64,000 bases of DNA from Burkholderia aenigmatica. Its GTDB lineage: Bacteria; Pseudomonadota; Gammaproteobacteria; Burkholderiales; Burkholderiaceae. Positions 33,209-42,697 of this stretch are shown here, in pieces. The stretch is from NCBI RefSeq assembly GCF_902499175.1, contig NZ_CABVQC010000033.1, forward strand, positions 1 through 64,000, written 5' to 3'. Below the pieces are notes generated by a model, which worked only from the letters and a program-made list of their open reading frames with translations, did no database searches and was not told the origin of the DNA. Position numbers and translations under genes: made by a program. Within the stretch, counting starts at the first letter, position 1; every line of letters begins with the position of its first letter.

Positions 33209-35314
33209 ATGGCTGGCAAGTCCAAGTTCGAGCAGTTGAAGGAGCGCTTCGCGCAACAAGCGCGGGCCCGAATCCCGTTCAACCCGTTGGATAGCAAGGA
33301 CATCACGGGTGCGAACGTGGACCGGCTGAAGGCTGGGATGGAGACGTTCGGCTGGAAGGACTATCGCTTTGTGACTGCAGACCAAGCCCGTGCGAATGGC
33401 TGGACCATCGCCGGCAAGGCGAGCAGCGTTCGGATTCAGGAACGCGACGCCAGCAATGGCTCCATAAGTGAGAAGGTGCTCTACAACGCGTCGAACGTGC
33501 GAGGCATACCGTCATTGGAAGCGATGTTGGCCATGTCAGAAGAGGCCATGTTGAAGATGCGGGGTGAAGAGGCGGAAGTGGCTGCGTCCGCCGGAACGCC
33601 GGCTGGTGTCGCGCAAGACGTGCCATCTACCGACGCGGGGGTGAGCGATGTCGAGGACGATATTGTTATTGGTCCCGCCCGCGTGCATGAGCAGCAGGTG
33701 GCTGCGAGTCTCGATGCACAGGCGCAAGACGCGAAGGATCTCGCCCAGGGTGAGTCAGCGGCCGATCTGGACAATTCAGTGAAGGAATCGGGCACGCCGG
33801 CTGTGGCTGGCCAGCCAAATCTGGATCAGGCTGCAGAGCCTGCCGTCGAGACGGACTTTGCGGTAATGGCGCCGTACTGGCTCGATGGCTTGCACAACCA
33901 TGAAGGCATCGAGATGGCCGAGCAGGTAAATCGGCTGATCGCCGCCGAGAAGCTGGCCAGAAACAAAGCGGCGATTGCCACGTTGCTCAACTCCTACCCG
34001 GACAATCGCCGGTTTGGATTGGACATCGTCCCGCAATCGAAGTACCTGAACGACCCGCATCGCAAGGCGAACCTGGCCGAGCCGGCCCACCTTCTCGGAG
34101 GTGAGCTTATTCGGGACAAGGAAGGCGCCTACCGGCCAAAGGCTGGGGGGATGGCTGTGTTGCAGGACAAGGGCTCATCGCTCTTGCTCAAGAACAAGTC
34201 CGAAGAGGCCTATCGCGGTGCGATGGAGCTGGCCTTGGCCAAGGGCTGGAAGGCCATCGAACTCAAGGGCAAGCCCAAGATGCTCGCGCAAGCTTGGCTG
34301 GAAGCCAAGATGATGGGCTTGGAGGTTGTGAACTTCACGCCGACCGAGCAGGACCGCGAGAAGCTCGCACAGCGCATGGCCGAGGAAGTCAGGAAGCGCG
34401 AGGCTGCTGCGGCCAGAGCCGAAGCGCTGGCGCCCGAGAACGTCGAGGTGCGTCCGGTGGTGGACGCCAACGGCAAGCAAGTCATGGCCACGGTCACTTA
34501 CACGGTGGAGCGCACAGACACCCCCGCCGAGCAGCTTGCCTCGTCGAAGGGAGCGCCTAGCAATGCGCTGGCGGCTGAACCGTTCGAAGAGCCGGTTGTC
34601 ACGCGCACCGTTACGCGTGTCGAAGGCGTTGTCAGGGACGACGTGGTTGCTGGGGTTGCTATGGCGCATGCCCCTGAGCAGGGGCGGCAACTGCAGCCTG
34701 AGGCCGTAGCTTCTGTGGTTGATCACGAAGTGAACACGGCGCTGGGCGAAGTGAAGCGCGAGCAATCCGCGCTGGTGGATCTGGAGAAGGGGGCCAAGTT
34801 GGTAGCCCATGGTCCCGCTCCCTATGACCATAACCCGAAGAACAAGGCGAGCTACTTCGTCACCGTCGAGAACGACAGCGGCCAGTCAAGAACGGTCTGG
34901 GGCGTGGATCTGCCGCGCAGCCTCTCCGCAGCCGGCGCAGAGCCAGGCGACACCATTTCGCTTGTCGAAGGTGGCCGCGAGCCCGTGGAAGTCGAGGTCG
35001 AAGAGCCGGACGGCTCCAAGAGCTTCAAGATGACGCACCGTGTCAATTGGACTACGGCAGTGCTGTCCCGGGCGGCCGAGGTAGCGCCAGCGGCGGAAGT
35101 TGCCAGCAGCGGCATGTTCATCGGACCTGTTGTTCGAGTCGAAGAGGGCCGCATCGCCCAGAAAGCAGGCCGTGATCCCAATAAGCTGATTTGGCATGAC
35201 GTATCCAAGCTGCAGGGCAAGGTGCCCGCAGTCGGAGAAATTGCCGAGATCAACTACGCCCACGGTGTTGGCAAGATCAAGGAGCAAGCGCTTGGCCAGG
35301 AGCTGGGCCGATGA
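33209..35314 (+). CDS. Polyvalent protein: ArdC-like N-domain, LPD7, KfrB-like C-domain
   Basis: 701 residues from ATG 33209 (an upstream GTG at 33203 is possible). The N-terminus (about 35-110) carries the ArdC-N-like pattern DYRFVTADQARANGW then NVRGIPSLE. LPD7 is at about 315-400 (GWKAIELKGKPKMLAQAW, GLEVVNFTPTEQD). The KfrB-like C-domain is at about 635-701 (FIGPVVRVEEGR, then VGEIAEINYAHGVGK). A Thr/Val-rich linker separates them. Polyvalent proteins of this kind are thought to be delivered with transferred DNA and protect it. It overlaps the next gene by 4 bp. Confidence 0.75.
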   Translation: MAGKSKFEQLKERFAQQARARIPFNPLDSKDITGANVDRLKAGMETFGWKDYRFVTADQARANGWTIAGKASSVRIQERDASNGSISEKVLYNASNVRGIPSLEAMLAMSEEAMLKMRGEEAEVAASAGTPAGVAQDVPSTDAGVSDVEDDIVIGPARVHEQQVAASLDAQAQDAKDLAQGESAADLDNSVKESGTPAVAGQPNLDQAAEPAVETDFAVMAPYWLDGLHNHEGIEMAEQVNRLIAAEKLARNKAAIATLLNSYPDNRRFGLDIVPQSKYLNDPHRKANLAEPAHLLGGELIRDKEGAYRPKAGGMAVLQDKGSSLLLKNKSEEAYRGAMELALAKGWKAIELKGKPKMLAQAWLEAKMMGLEVVNFTPTEQDREKLAQRMAEEVRKREAAAARAEALAPENVEVRPVVDANGKQVMATVTYTVERTDTPAEQLASSKGAPSNALAAEPFEEPVVTRTVTRVEGVVRDDVVAGVAMAHAPEQGRQLQPEAVASVVDHEVNTALGEVKREQSALVDLEKGAKLVAHGPAPYDHNPKNKASYFVTVENDSGQSRTVWGVDLPRSLSAAGAEPGDTISLVEGGREPVEVEVEEPDGSKSFKMTHRVNWTTAVLSRAAEVAPAAEVASSGMFIGPVVRVEEGRIAQKAGRDPNKLIWHDVSKLQGKVPAVGEIAEINYAHGVGKIKEQALGQELGR

Positions 35315-35727
35315 CAACCGGCGGCCTCTATGCCCAACAAGCTCGCCCCCAGCTTGGGCTGTTTGATGAAGAGCTGGAGCAAGTGCGCGAGCAACTACGC
35401 GCACGAGAGGAGGCATACCACCGCGAGCGCCAAGCGCGGTTCGAAGCGAACAAGGCGCGGATTCTGGCTGATACGGCTGCATGGAAGGGTGGGGAGTTTT
35501 CCGAGCGTATTGACGGGCTGTTGGGCAAGCTTGTCGATGCCGGCGAGCCCGCACGAGGGATGCATGACGCGATCCTCGGTGGCATCAATTCCGCAGCCAA
35601 GGCGGGGCGTCTAGACGAATCGCATGTGGCCTTTGTGGAGGAAAAAGCCCGCATCGAGGTGGCTCGCGTATCCGTGCGCACGCCTGAGAGGCTGGCCAAA
35701 GCGTCAGCTAAGTCGATCAACGTGTGA
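35311..35727 (+). CDS. Hypothetical coiled-coil protein between polyvalent genes
   Basis: 138 residues. A long basic helix (QVREQLRAREEAYHRERQAR, then FEANKARIL) dominates the N-half, followed by a compact domain (GMHDAILGGINSAAKAGRLD). No membrane segment or catalytic motif. It overlaps the preceding gene by 4 bp (ATGA) and ends 8 bp before the next start, so the three genes form one operon. Its role is unknown; it may bridge the tagged proteins. Confidence 0.6.
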   Translation: MTTGGLYAQQARPQLGLFDEELEQVREQLRAREEAYHRERQARFEANKARILADTAAWKGGEFSERIDGLLGKLVDAGEPARGMHDAILGGINSAAKAGRLDESHVAFVEEKARIEVARVSVRTPERLAKASAKSINV

Positions 35728-35735
35728 GGTGGATC

Positions 35736-36554
35736 ATGAACGAGAATGAAGGTGTCGCCGATCCGGCGGGCAATCAAGCCGAGATGGAAGCCGAACGACG
35801 CATCGAGGAGCGCTGGGAAGCTGCCTTTGACGGGATGGATGAAAAGACCGCCCGTGAGTGGGCGAAGCTGGACGTGGATGACTTCGGCAAGATCCAGGAC
35901 AAAGAACTTGCGCGATTTGCTGCCGTCACGATTGCCGGCAACATGGAGAACCCCGCCTACAAGGCCGAGTTCGAGCGCGGAGGCGCGGATATGGTTGCAA
36001 GGGTTGCAGAACGCAACGCAGCTAACAACGCCCTGGTCGCAGCGAAAGAAGAGCGCAAGGCGCGTGCTTATGATGCCATGCTCGCAAGTCGCCAAGAGAG
36101 CGCCAAAAGCTGGTCCCCTGAAGAGGCCTCGAAACAAGCGTTGAGCGACGTAGCCGATTATGCGCGTGCGCTGCATGACCAGCAGACGAGCTTGAATGAC
36201 GTGCCGGGCGTTGAGCTGCACTACCGGCTCGCCGACATGCGCATGTACTCCAAGGCGAACCCAGCATACCTCGGCGCCTTGGAGAAAGCGTTTCCAGCCC
36301 TAGCGCGGGAGATCTCCCACGCAGAACAGCAGACGATCAGTGGAACCTTTATCGGCAAGATCACTGCACTCAATGACACTTATCTGGCGCAGAAGGTCGG
36401 ACGCAATCCACACGATGTCATGGTCCATGCCAGACATGCATTGAACGGAGACGATGTCTCCGTCGGCCACATAGTCACGATCAGCTATGAGATGGGCAAG
36501 GGCCGCCTACGCAATCAAGACCTGGCTGTTGAACAGCGCGGCGTTGGGCGCTAA
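35736..36554 (+). CDS. KfrB-tagged polyvalent-operon protein
   Basis: 272 residues from ATG 35736, with GAGG upstream. The N-terminal 190 residues are helical and acidic (EAERRIEERWEAAFDGMDEK) without a recognised enzyme motif. The last 65 residues are a KfrB-like domain: TFIGKITALNDTYLAQKVGR, then VTISYEMGKGRL and a terminal EQRGVGR. That C-terminus is nearly the same as the next gene's, in protein and in DNA, pointing to a recent duplication or conversion. Confidence 0.68.
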   Translation: MNENEGVADPAGNQAEMEAERRIEERWEAAFDGMDEKTAREWAKLDVDDFGKIQDKELARFAAVTIAGNMENPAYKAEFERGGADMVARVAERNAANNALVAAKEERKARAYDAMLASRQESAKSWSPEEASKQALSDVADYARALHDQQTSLNDVPGVELHYRLADMRMYSKANPAYLGALEKAFPALAREISHAEQQTISGTFIGKITALNDTYLAQKVGRNPHDVMVHARHALNGDDVSVGHIVTISYEMGKGRLRNQDLAVEQRGVGR

Positions 36555-36603
36555 GCCACCACGCGTTGGCGATTCCACTAACGAAAATTTCGGGGAAAAG
36601 AGA

Positions 36604-38352
36604 ATGCCGAACCATGTGAATGAAAGCGGTGAAGTGGCCTTGATGGACGCGCTCGCGGCGGATGATCTCAAAACCGCCAAAGAGATCATGTCGACGCAGA
36701 AGATCTCGGTGACGGTGCGCGACTGGACGCGCTCGAACATGTCGCCGCTTGCGTATGCTGTGCGTCGAAACGACGCCGAATTTGTGGCCGAGTTGATTGA
36801 AGCCGGCGCCGACGTGAATGGATTCGCATTCGGCGACATTCCGCTGATCGCGTTGGCGAACGCCGAATGTGCCGAGCAACTTGCGAGAGCCGGCGCAGAT
36901 GTCAATGCACCCATCAAACGGGACTCCAGCTCTCTTGGCTTGGTGCAGGGCGCCACCGCGCTTATCAAGGCGGCACACCGAGACGATGGTAAGTTGGTGG
37001 CCAAGCTCATCGATCTGGGTGCCGACATCAATGCTGTCGACCGCTTTGGCAGGACTGCGCTCCACTACGCCGCACGCAGCAACGGCGTGGCTGCGAAACA
37101 GCTACTGGCGGCGGGTGCAGATCTTCTGGCGGAGGACCGATTCGGGAAGACACCGACCTTCTACGATGCGGCCCCGCAGTTGAAGCCTGTTGACTTGCGC
37201 CAGCAAGGCGCAGCGGTACGGTCGGCCGTGCCGCCGACGGAGCAGCGCGCAACCGCGCGCCCTGCAAAGCTAGCCCGGTTGGCGCTTGGAACTGCAGCGG
37301 AGGAGGAACTCCTGCAGGCACTGAACGGCTTCGAGTACACGGTGGGAGACAAGTTGTCTTTGGACCATGGCGAGTTCCTTTACCTGAATGGCAAGGATGT
37401 GCTGGGGGAGGGCTCCCAATTCGCCGTGGTGCCCCGTTCGATGTCTCTTCCGGTCACTCGCTTCAGTGATGAAGGCGATTTGGAGTCGTATCTTGCCGAC
37501 CAACAACTTGCATCGCGCGATCGGAGTGCGGTGCATGCGTTCTTCCTGATCAGCCAGCAGCGGGATGGTCTGGCGCACGAGCAAATCGCTGCGCCGCCGG
37601 AGAATGCGATCATTGGGATCGCACGCACTGTCAGCCAGGATGCCATCAACCTGAACGAGTACATTTCCCGCATCGAGCACGATGGTGGCTTGTCGGTTGG
37701 TCATGGGACGCAAGACGGGCCCGAGACCCTCCTACAAGGTCGGTATGTTCGCGATGGCGCAGGGCAATACCGCCGCCTTGGCGAGGAGCAAATCGCGCTG
37801 GTGGATGAAGGGGACAAGATTCGGTTTGTGGACAAGCAGACCGATACGTTCCACGCGGCTGGTGAACTTGCTGGTGCCAAGAAGTGGCAGGCAATCCAGG
37901 TGACCGGCAGCGAGAAGTTCTGCGCGGATGCCTGGTTCTCGGCTCGCCTGGCCGGACTGGATGTCATCGGTTACGAGCCGACTGCCAAGGATCTGGATCG
38001 CCTTGAGACGGCGGTGGAACGAGGTTTCTCTAAGGCTTTTGCAGACACACCTCGCCATCTGACGGCAGCAAACCACGCACGCGAGGTGCCCAACGAGGGG
38101 CCACCTCTTGCCAGCACGCTGCACCCGTTAGCGGTCAGCGGAACCCATATTGGCAAGATCACTGCGCTGAGCGACAACCACCTGGAGCAAAAGGTCGGAC
38201 GGGATCCTCGCAATGTCGTAGTGCACGATCGAAGCGTATTGAGCGGCGATCCCGTGGATGTCGGGCAAGTCGTCACCATCAAATACGAGCTGGGGAAAGG
38301 CGTGCTCAGCAATCATGACTTGGCTGTTGAGCAGCGCGGCGTGGGGCGCTGA
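36604..38352 (+). CDS. Ankyrin-repeat, LPD7, KfrB-like protein
   Basis: 582 residues from ATG 36604, with a purine-rich GGGGAAAAGAGA before it. The N-terminus (about 10-190) has several ankyrin repeats, for example MSPLAYAVRRNDAEFVAELI then EAGADVN, and a clear TALHYAARSNG repeat. LPD7 follows at about 383-470 (KKWQAIQVTGSEKFCADAW) and the KfrB-like end at 513-582 (HIGKITALSDNHLEQKVGR). Ankyrin repeats bind proteins and are common in secreted effectors. A protein delivered to recipients is plausible but unproven. Confidence 0.75.
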   Translation: MPNHVNESGEVALMDALAADDLKTAKEIMSTQKISVTVRDWTRSNMSPLAYAVRRNDAEFVAELIEAGADVNGFAFGDIPLIALANAECAEQLARAGADVNAPIKRDSSSLGLVQGATALIKAAHRDDGKLVAKLIDLGADINAVDRFGRTALHYAARSNGVAAKQLLAAGADLLAEDRFGKTPTFYDAAPQLKPVDLRQQGAAVRSAVPPTEQRATARPAKLARLALGTAAEEELLQALNGFEYTVGDKLSLDHGEFLYLNGKDVLGEGSQFAVVPRSMSLPVTRFSDEGDLESYLADQQLASRDRSAVHAFFLISQQRDGLAHEQIAAPPENAIIGIARTVSQDAINLNEYISRIEHDGGLSVGHGTQDGPETLLQGRYVRDGAGQYRRLGEEQIALVDEGDKIRFVDKQTDTFHAAGELAGAKKWQAIQVTGSEKFCADAWFSARLAGLDVIGYEPTAKDLDRLETAVERGFSKAFADTPRHLTAANHAREVPNEGPPLASTLHPLAVSGTHIGKITALSDNHLEQKVGRDPRNVVVHDRSVLSGDPVDVGQVVTIKYELGKGVLSNHDLAVEQRGVGR

Positions 38353-38381
38353 TAGGCCGACAACGACAAAAGGAGGCGATC

Positions 38382-38891
38382 TTGGATAAGCAATTTGTGC
38401 AGCTTGGGCTTGCTGTTGTGGCCGCAGCCCTGTCGCTTTGTGCGCATGCCGGCGACTTGCCCGATCGGGCGTTGACGCCTGGTGCCATCAACCTCGATGT
38501 CACCCAAGACAACATCCATAGCACGGTTTGCGTGAAAGGCTGGACCAAAACGGTCCGGCCGCCCGCCTTCTACACCAACAGGCTCAAGAAGAGCCAGATC
38601 CGCGAATACGGCTATGGGGATTCCAGTCCCCGAGACTTCGAAGAGGACCACCTGATTCCGCTGAGCGTCGGTGGACACCCCACCGACCCGCGAAACCTCT
38701 GGCCTCAACCTCGCAACTCGGAATGGAACGCCGATCGCAAGGATGACCTAGAGTTCGCGCTCTACAAGGGCTTGTGCCACGGAGAGGTCACGCTTGAGGA
38801 GGCGCGCCGGGCGTTCGCGTCGAACTGGATTGCCGCTTACCGGCGTTACGGTGCGCTGCTGCAGCGCTATCGGCACGGCCAGGCCGACTAG
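38382..38891 (+). CDS. Secreted HNH-like nuclease
   Basis: 169 residues from TTG 38382, preceded by AGGAGG. A signal peptide (about 1-23, ending AHA) is followed by a domain with EEDHLIPLSVGG (87-98), PRNLWPQP (103-110) and WNADRKDDLE, the His/Asn pattern of HNH-type nucleases. Two mature cysteines could form a disulphide. It would act in the periplasm or outside. Possible roles include processing DNA at the transfer site or attacking rivals; neither is shown. It starts 30 bp after the ankyrin gene. Confidence 0.6.
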   Translation: MDKQFVQLGLAVVAAALSLCAHAGDLPDRALTPGAINLDVTQDNIHSTVCVKGWTKTVRPPAFYTNRLKKSQIREYGYGDSSPRDFEEDHLIPLSVGGHPTDPRNLWPQPRNSEWNADRKDDLEFALYKGLCHGEVTLEEARRAFASNWIAAYRRYGALLQRYRHGQAD

Positions 38892-38969
38892 CGCGTGCCA
38901 ATAGTGCACTGCTCCTGTATCATTCCCACATTATTTGATGCTGTTGCGTTCTCATAGACGAGCAGAACA

Positions 38970-39302
38970 ATGATCTCGATTGAGGTTTTTGCTGCAAAAG
39001 ATCCGTCCGGAGCTTTGCAGGGAATCATGATGACAGTCCCGCTGGGGTGTGGCTTGAAGCAGGCCGACACGCTTCGCATCCACGGTTCGCGGCTGCTTGC
39101 TATGGAGCGACGGTCGATCCTCCCGATCGATTTCCCGGAGGTCGATGAAGCCAGCTTGAGGGACCTAGTTGAGACGGCCAAGCGACGGGGGCAACTTGCC
39201 GTCGGCGAGTTCACAGCATTGGGTCTGGCGGACAGTTATCTGCTGTCGTTGGAAGTTGCAGCACCTTCGTCCGACGTTGCTGCCGTTGAGGGCGGTCTGT
39301 GA
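38970..39302 (+). CDS. Small conserved-type protein upstream of the TraC-like primase
   Basis: 110 residues from ATG 38970, or 91 from ATG 39027, which has an AGGGA ribosome site. The KorB-like palindrome at 38986 lies inside the longer version, which slightly favours the shorter. The sequence is mixed alpha/beta (LKQADTLRIHGSRLLAMERR). No motif recognised. Its stop overlaps the next start (TGATG), so it is coupled to the primase gene. It may be an accessory to that protein. Confidence 0.55.
   Translation: MISIEVFAAKDPSGALQGIMMTVPLGCGLKQADTLRIHGSRLLAMERRSILPIDFPEVDEASLRDLVETAKRRGQLAVGEFTALGLADSYLLSLEVAAPSSDVAAVEGGL
38986..39000. promoter_or_regulatory. KorB-like palindrome, copy 7
   Basis: TTTTTGCTGCAAAAG (one outer mismatch) at the 5' end of the 38970 frame. 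If the gene starts at 39027 this is an ordinary upstream operator. Confidence 0.65.
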
Positions 39303-41932
39303 TGGACGAAGTTCAAGAAGCCATGCCGACGCAAGTCGCGGCACAGGTTACGGCACAAGCAAAGGTGGATGCGCGAGCTGCGGGCTACGCGCATCGTTTG
39401 GCGATCGCCAAGCGATTCGCGCAACGAGTTGAGGCTGGGGACGCAGTGTTCATGACCGGACAGCCGGCGACCATGGAGATGCCCCACACGGTCAGCGCTG
39501 GCGAGAAGCGACCGATCACTGGATTCAATCGCTGGATGCTGATGCAGGTGATGCAGGACCGGGCGTGGTCGGATGCGAGGTTCTTCACGGACCAACAGAT
39601 CGAGGCCTCGGGCTGGAAATTGCGCGAGAACGCACAGCCCGTGGTTCTCCAGTTCGTGAACGCAACGGACAGCACGGGCACGGCCTTGGCGATTCCGGAG
39701 GTGCAGCGGTTTTCGGTCGTGAATGCGGCGCATATTGACGGCGTGCCGCCTTTTGAGCCAACACAGAAGATCCCCAGTAAGGCGCTGGAAGCCGCGATGG
39801 TTGCGGCGGATTTCGAGCCGGGCACACAAGTCGTTGATGCGCTCGCGGCCTGGGTGGATGCCCAGTATCGGGACTTCGGCGGCCGGGATGAGTCGGCGTA
39901 TCAAGCCCTTGCGCAAGCGCTGGCCATGTCAGCGGTCTTTCCGGAGATTGACTGGCGTGACGTGCAGCACGGCACGTCTCACGAGAAGGCTTTGCAGGAA
40001 CAGGTGGCGCGCTGGTCCAACGCTCAGTGGATGAGCAATGTGGCGGCGCTTATCGATGCAGATCCATCAGCGTTCTTCGATGCCGTGCGCGTCTCGGAGC
40101 TTGTTGCTGCGCAAATCGTCACTCAAGCGCGCGTTGCGCAACAAGAGCTACGAATTGCAGACGAAATCTCCGTTGCTCGCCAGGAGCAAACACTGGAGCA
40201 GCAAGCGGAGCAACTACCGCAGGGGGAGCAGGGGAAAGGCGTGAGCGAGTCCACGATGGAAAAAAGTCAGCCAGGCCAATCGCACGGCGGCAGCGACGCG
40301 CAAGCCAGAAACGCTGCATACAGCGCTCGGCTGGAGGCCATGTTTGCGGAACGTGAAGCGGTGCTGGCCGTCCCCTTCGAGGAGAAGGAGCGCGCCAAAG
40401 AGCTAGGCGCCGTCTGGTACAAGCCGCAACTGGTGTGGTTCGTCCCAAAGGGCTTGGAGTTGGCCAAGTTTAAGGAGTGGGATCCGCGTGACCATTGCCT
40501 CGGTAAAACGGCCGCCGAAAGCGAGGTGATCGACGACTTCCGCTCAGCAATGAAGGCCATGAATCTTGATGTCTCAGGAGACATCAAGGCGGATGGGAAG
40601 TGGCATAACGTTCGGACCTTCAGCAAGAAAGGACCGAACAAGGCGGGCGCCTACATTCTGGACCTTCATGGCGGGCGTGATGGAACGCCGAAAGGGTCGA
40701 TCAGCGACAAATACACGGGCGAGCGGCACGCTTGGACGTTCGATGGCCCTCTGCTGACGCCGGAGCAGAAGGCGCGTATGCGCGCCGAAGCCATGCGCCG
40801 AGCAGAGGAAGCCGACCGAGCGATGCAACGGGCGCAAGGTGTTGCGGCGGAGCATGCCGCAGAAATCGTTGCTCAGGGACTGCCTGCGGCCGGTCACGGA
40901 TACGTGCGGAAGAAGGGAATCTCCGCCGAAGGCCTGGTCCAGGTCTCAGGCAAGGTTCTACTCGGCTATGACGAGTTCGTCGGCGAGAACGGCAAGTCGG
41001 CGATCCGGGAAGAGCAGAACTACTTGATCGTGCCCATGCGCAACGCGGCGGGCGTGATCCGGGCGGTGCAGGCCATCAGCGAGGACGGCAAGGTCAAGTC
41101 GTTCATGCGTGGGGCGCAGAAGAAGGGAACGATGGCTGTGTTGGGGGCCCCGTCTCTCGACGCGCTGTGTGCCCATGCTGCCGCCTCTCCAGATCAAGCA
41201 CCTGCGGCGGCGTTTTTCGTCGAGGGCTTTGCCACTGGGGCTTCACTCAGGCAACCCACGGGCCTGCCCGTCATCGTTTGCTTTGACGCTGGCAACCTGG
41301 AAGCGGTGGCCGCCGAGGCAGCAGGGAAGTGGCCCGACAGCCTTCTGCCGGTCCTTGCTGTGGACAACGATCAGTTCCACGTTGAGCGAGCCCTTGGGTA
41401 TTTGGCTGACAAACTCGGAGTCAACCCCAACTCGCAGCGCGGCAGCATGGTGGAGGTGCTCAGTGGGAAGTCGTCTTCGCGCATGGTGTCGCTGGGCGAC
41501 GCCGTTGCTGACGGGCAGTGGCACCAAGCGGCCAAAGGGCGGTATTGCATGAGCCTGGAGCGCGAGCCGGATTCGACGGAAGTCCGATCCATCACGGTCG
41601 ACATGGTCGCGGAAGAAGGCCAGCGCCCCGCGCGGCTGGTTTTCAGCAACCGGGGAGTGGAGGCAGGACGAGTTGCGCTGGAGGCCTTTGCTGGGCAAGC
41701 CCAAGAGGGCGAACAAGAGGCACCGTCGCGAGCCGTCATGCTCGTGCCCGAATTCAAGTCACTGGGCGGGCGTCCAACCGACTGGAACGACTTGGCTGCG
41801 GCGGAAGGTCCCCAGGCAGTCCACAAGCAAGTGATGGCGGTGCTGGGGAATTCACAGCAGCGAGAAGTGCGGCACACCGTTCAATGGCCACCGCTGTCTG
41901 ACCACCGGACGGGTAGTGGTGTCGAGAGATGA
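39302..41932 (+). CDS. traC: TraC-like DNA primase with ArdC-N domain
   Basis: 876 residues. The N-terminus (about 20-150) is ArdC-N-like: KRPITGFNRWMLMQVMQDR, then ARFFTDQQIEASGW and AAHIDGVPP. A DUF5710-like module follows (about 345-400, ERAKELGAVWYKPQLVWFV). The C-half has a primase/Toprim region (about 560-700) with FFVEGFATGASL, VCFDAGNLEAV and VLAVDNDQF. In RP4, TraC is a primase sent into the recipient and begins with an ArdC-like domain. It probably primes complementary-strand synthesis and shields ssDNA. Confidence 0.82.
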   Translation: MDEVQEAMPTQVAAQVTAQAKVDARAAGYAHRLAIAKRFAQRVEAGDAVFMTGQPATMEMPHTVSAGEKRPITGFNRWMLMQVMQDRAWSDARFFTDQQIEASGWKLRENAQPVVLQFVNATDSTGTALAIPEVQRFSVVNAAHIDGVPPFEPTQKIPSKALEAAMVAADFEPGTQVVDALAAWVDAQYRDFGGRDESAYQALAQALAMSAVFPEIDWRDVQHGTSHEKALQEQVARWSNAQWMSNVAALIDADPSAFFDAVRVSELVAAQIVTQARVAQQELRIADEISVARQEQTLEQQAEQLPQGEQGKGVSESTMEKSQPGQSHGGSDAQARNAAYSARLEAMFAEREAVLAVPFEEKERAKELGAVWYKPQLVWFVPKGLELAKFKEWDPRDHCLGKTAAESEVIDDFRSAMKAMNLDVSGDIKADGKWHNVRTFSKKGPNKAGAYILDLHGGRDGTPKGSISDKYTGERHAWTFDGPLLTPEQKARMRAEAMRRAEEADRAMQRAQGVAAEHAAEIVAQGLPAAGHGYVRKKGISAEGLVQVSGKVLLGYDEFVGENGKSAIREEQNYLIVPMRNAAGVIRAVQAISEDGKVKSFMRGAQKKGTMAVLGAPSLDALCAHAAASPDQAPAAAFFVEGFATGASLRQPTGLPVIVCFDAGNLEAVAAEAAGKWPDSLLPVLAVDNDQFHVERALGYLADKLGVNPNSQRGSMVEVLSGKSSSRMVSLGDAVADGQWHQAAKGRYCMSLEREPDSTEVRSITVDMVAEEGQRPARLVFSNRGVEAGRVALEAFAGQAQEGEQEAPSRAVMLVPEFKSLGGRPTDWNDLAAAEGPQAVHKQVMAVLGNSQQREVRHTVQWPPLSDHRTGSGVER

Positions 41933-42678
41933 GTTTTGAAACCGCTAGTCGGCGGGTTGATGTGGAAAAAATACCGGAGGAGGTGCGTATGGAAGTAACT
42001 GGTGTTATTCAGCCAGCCGTTCGGCGAAAGGCGCTAAAAAATATTGCCAATGCGTATAGCAAGGTAGAGGAAACTGACGTTCAGACAAGGACAGAGTTGT
42101 TTCAGTGTGTAGGGATGATTCTGATGGCCTTGATGTTTTTGACCGGGAAGGTTGCAGTCTTCGGTTCGATGCTATTGGCGCTGATTGTGTGGGGCATTGA
42201 CGGACTTTTGAAGGTGAGGAATGGGGTCTTTTTTGGCGAATTCTGTGACTTGTTGGCCAAGTACGATCCGCTTGCCAAGCAGGAATACTGGAGCGCGCAA
42301 AAGGAACTGAAGGGCATGGATTCGGCAAGCGATTGGCGCGCGTTCGATGCTGAATTTCGAAAGTGGGAAAGGATCGAGCGCAACCTGTTGACCCCTCGAT
42401 CGAATGCGCAGGCGCAGAGTATGTCGTCGGTTCAGCGCTTTTTGAATAAGGTCGTTTTCCCCCAGCCGACATCCACTCAGACCTCGTGGCGGGCACACGT
42501 CTACAGCCTTCTGCAGATCACAATTCGACTGCAGAGCGCGCGGCCCAGTGAGCGCAAGAGCCTGATCGATCAGCTTCAGGCGGTTCTTGACAGACTGAAT
42601 GCTAGCGATATGGCCGGCATGCTGGATCCAACGTCGCAAGGCCCGTCATCATTAGATGGTTCTAGCGGCAGCGCCTGA
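41929..42678 (+). CDS. Membrane protein of unknown function
   Basis: 249 residues. Two hydrophobic segments (about 60-75 and 80-95, VGMILMALMFLTGKVAVFGSM) form a hairpin, with the rest predicted cytoplasmic, including a WRAFDAEFRKWERIERNLL helix and a C-terminal RQLQAVLDRL-like helix. The C-terminus is Ser/Gly-rich. It overlaps the primase gene by 4 bp. Codon use and base composition are AT-richer over its first 300 bp than in its neighbours. No family recognised. Confidence 0.6.
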   Translation: MSFETASRRVDVEKIPEEVRMEVTGVIQPAVRRKALKNIANAYSKVEETDVQTRTELFQCVGMILMALMFLTGKVAVFGSMLLALIVWGIDGLLKVRNGVFFGEFCDLLAKYDPLAKQEYWSAQKELKGMDSASDWRAFDAEFRKWERIERNLLTPRSNAQAQSMSSVQRFLNKVVFPQPTSTQTSWRAHVYSLLQITIRLQSARPSERKSLIDQLQAVLDRLNASDMAGMLDPTSQGPSSLDGSSGSA

Positions 42679-42697
42679 CGAGTTCGGAGCCTGACGT

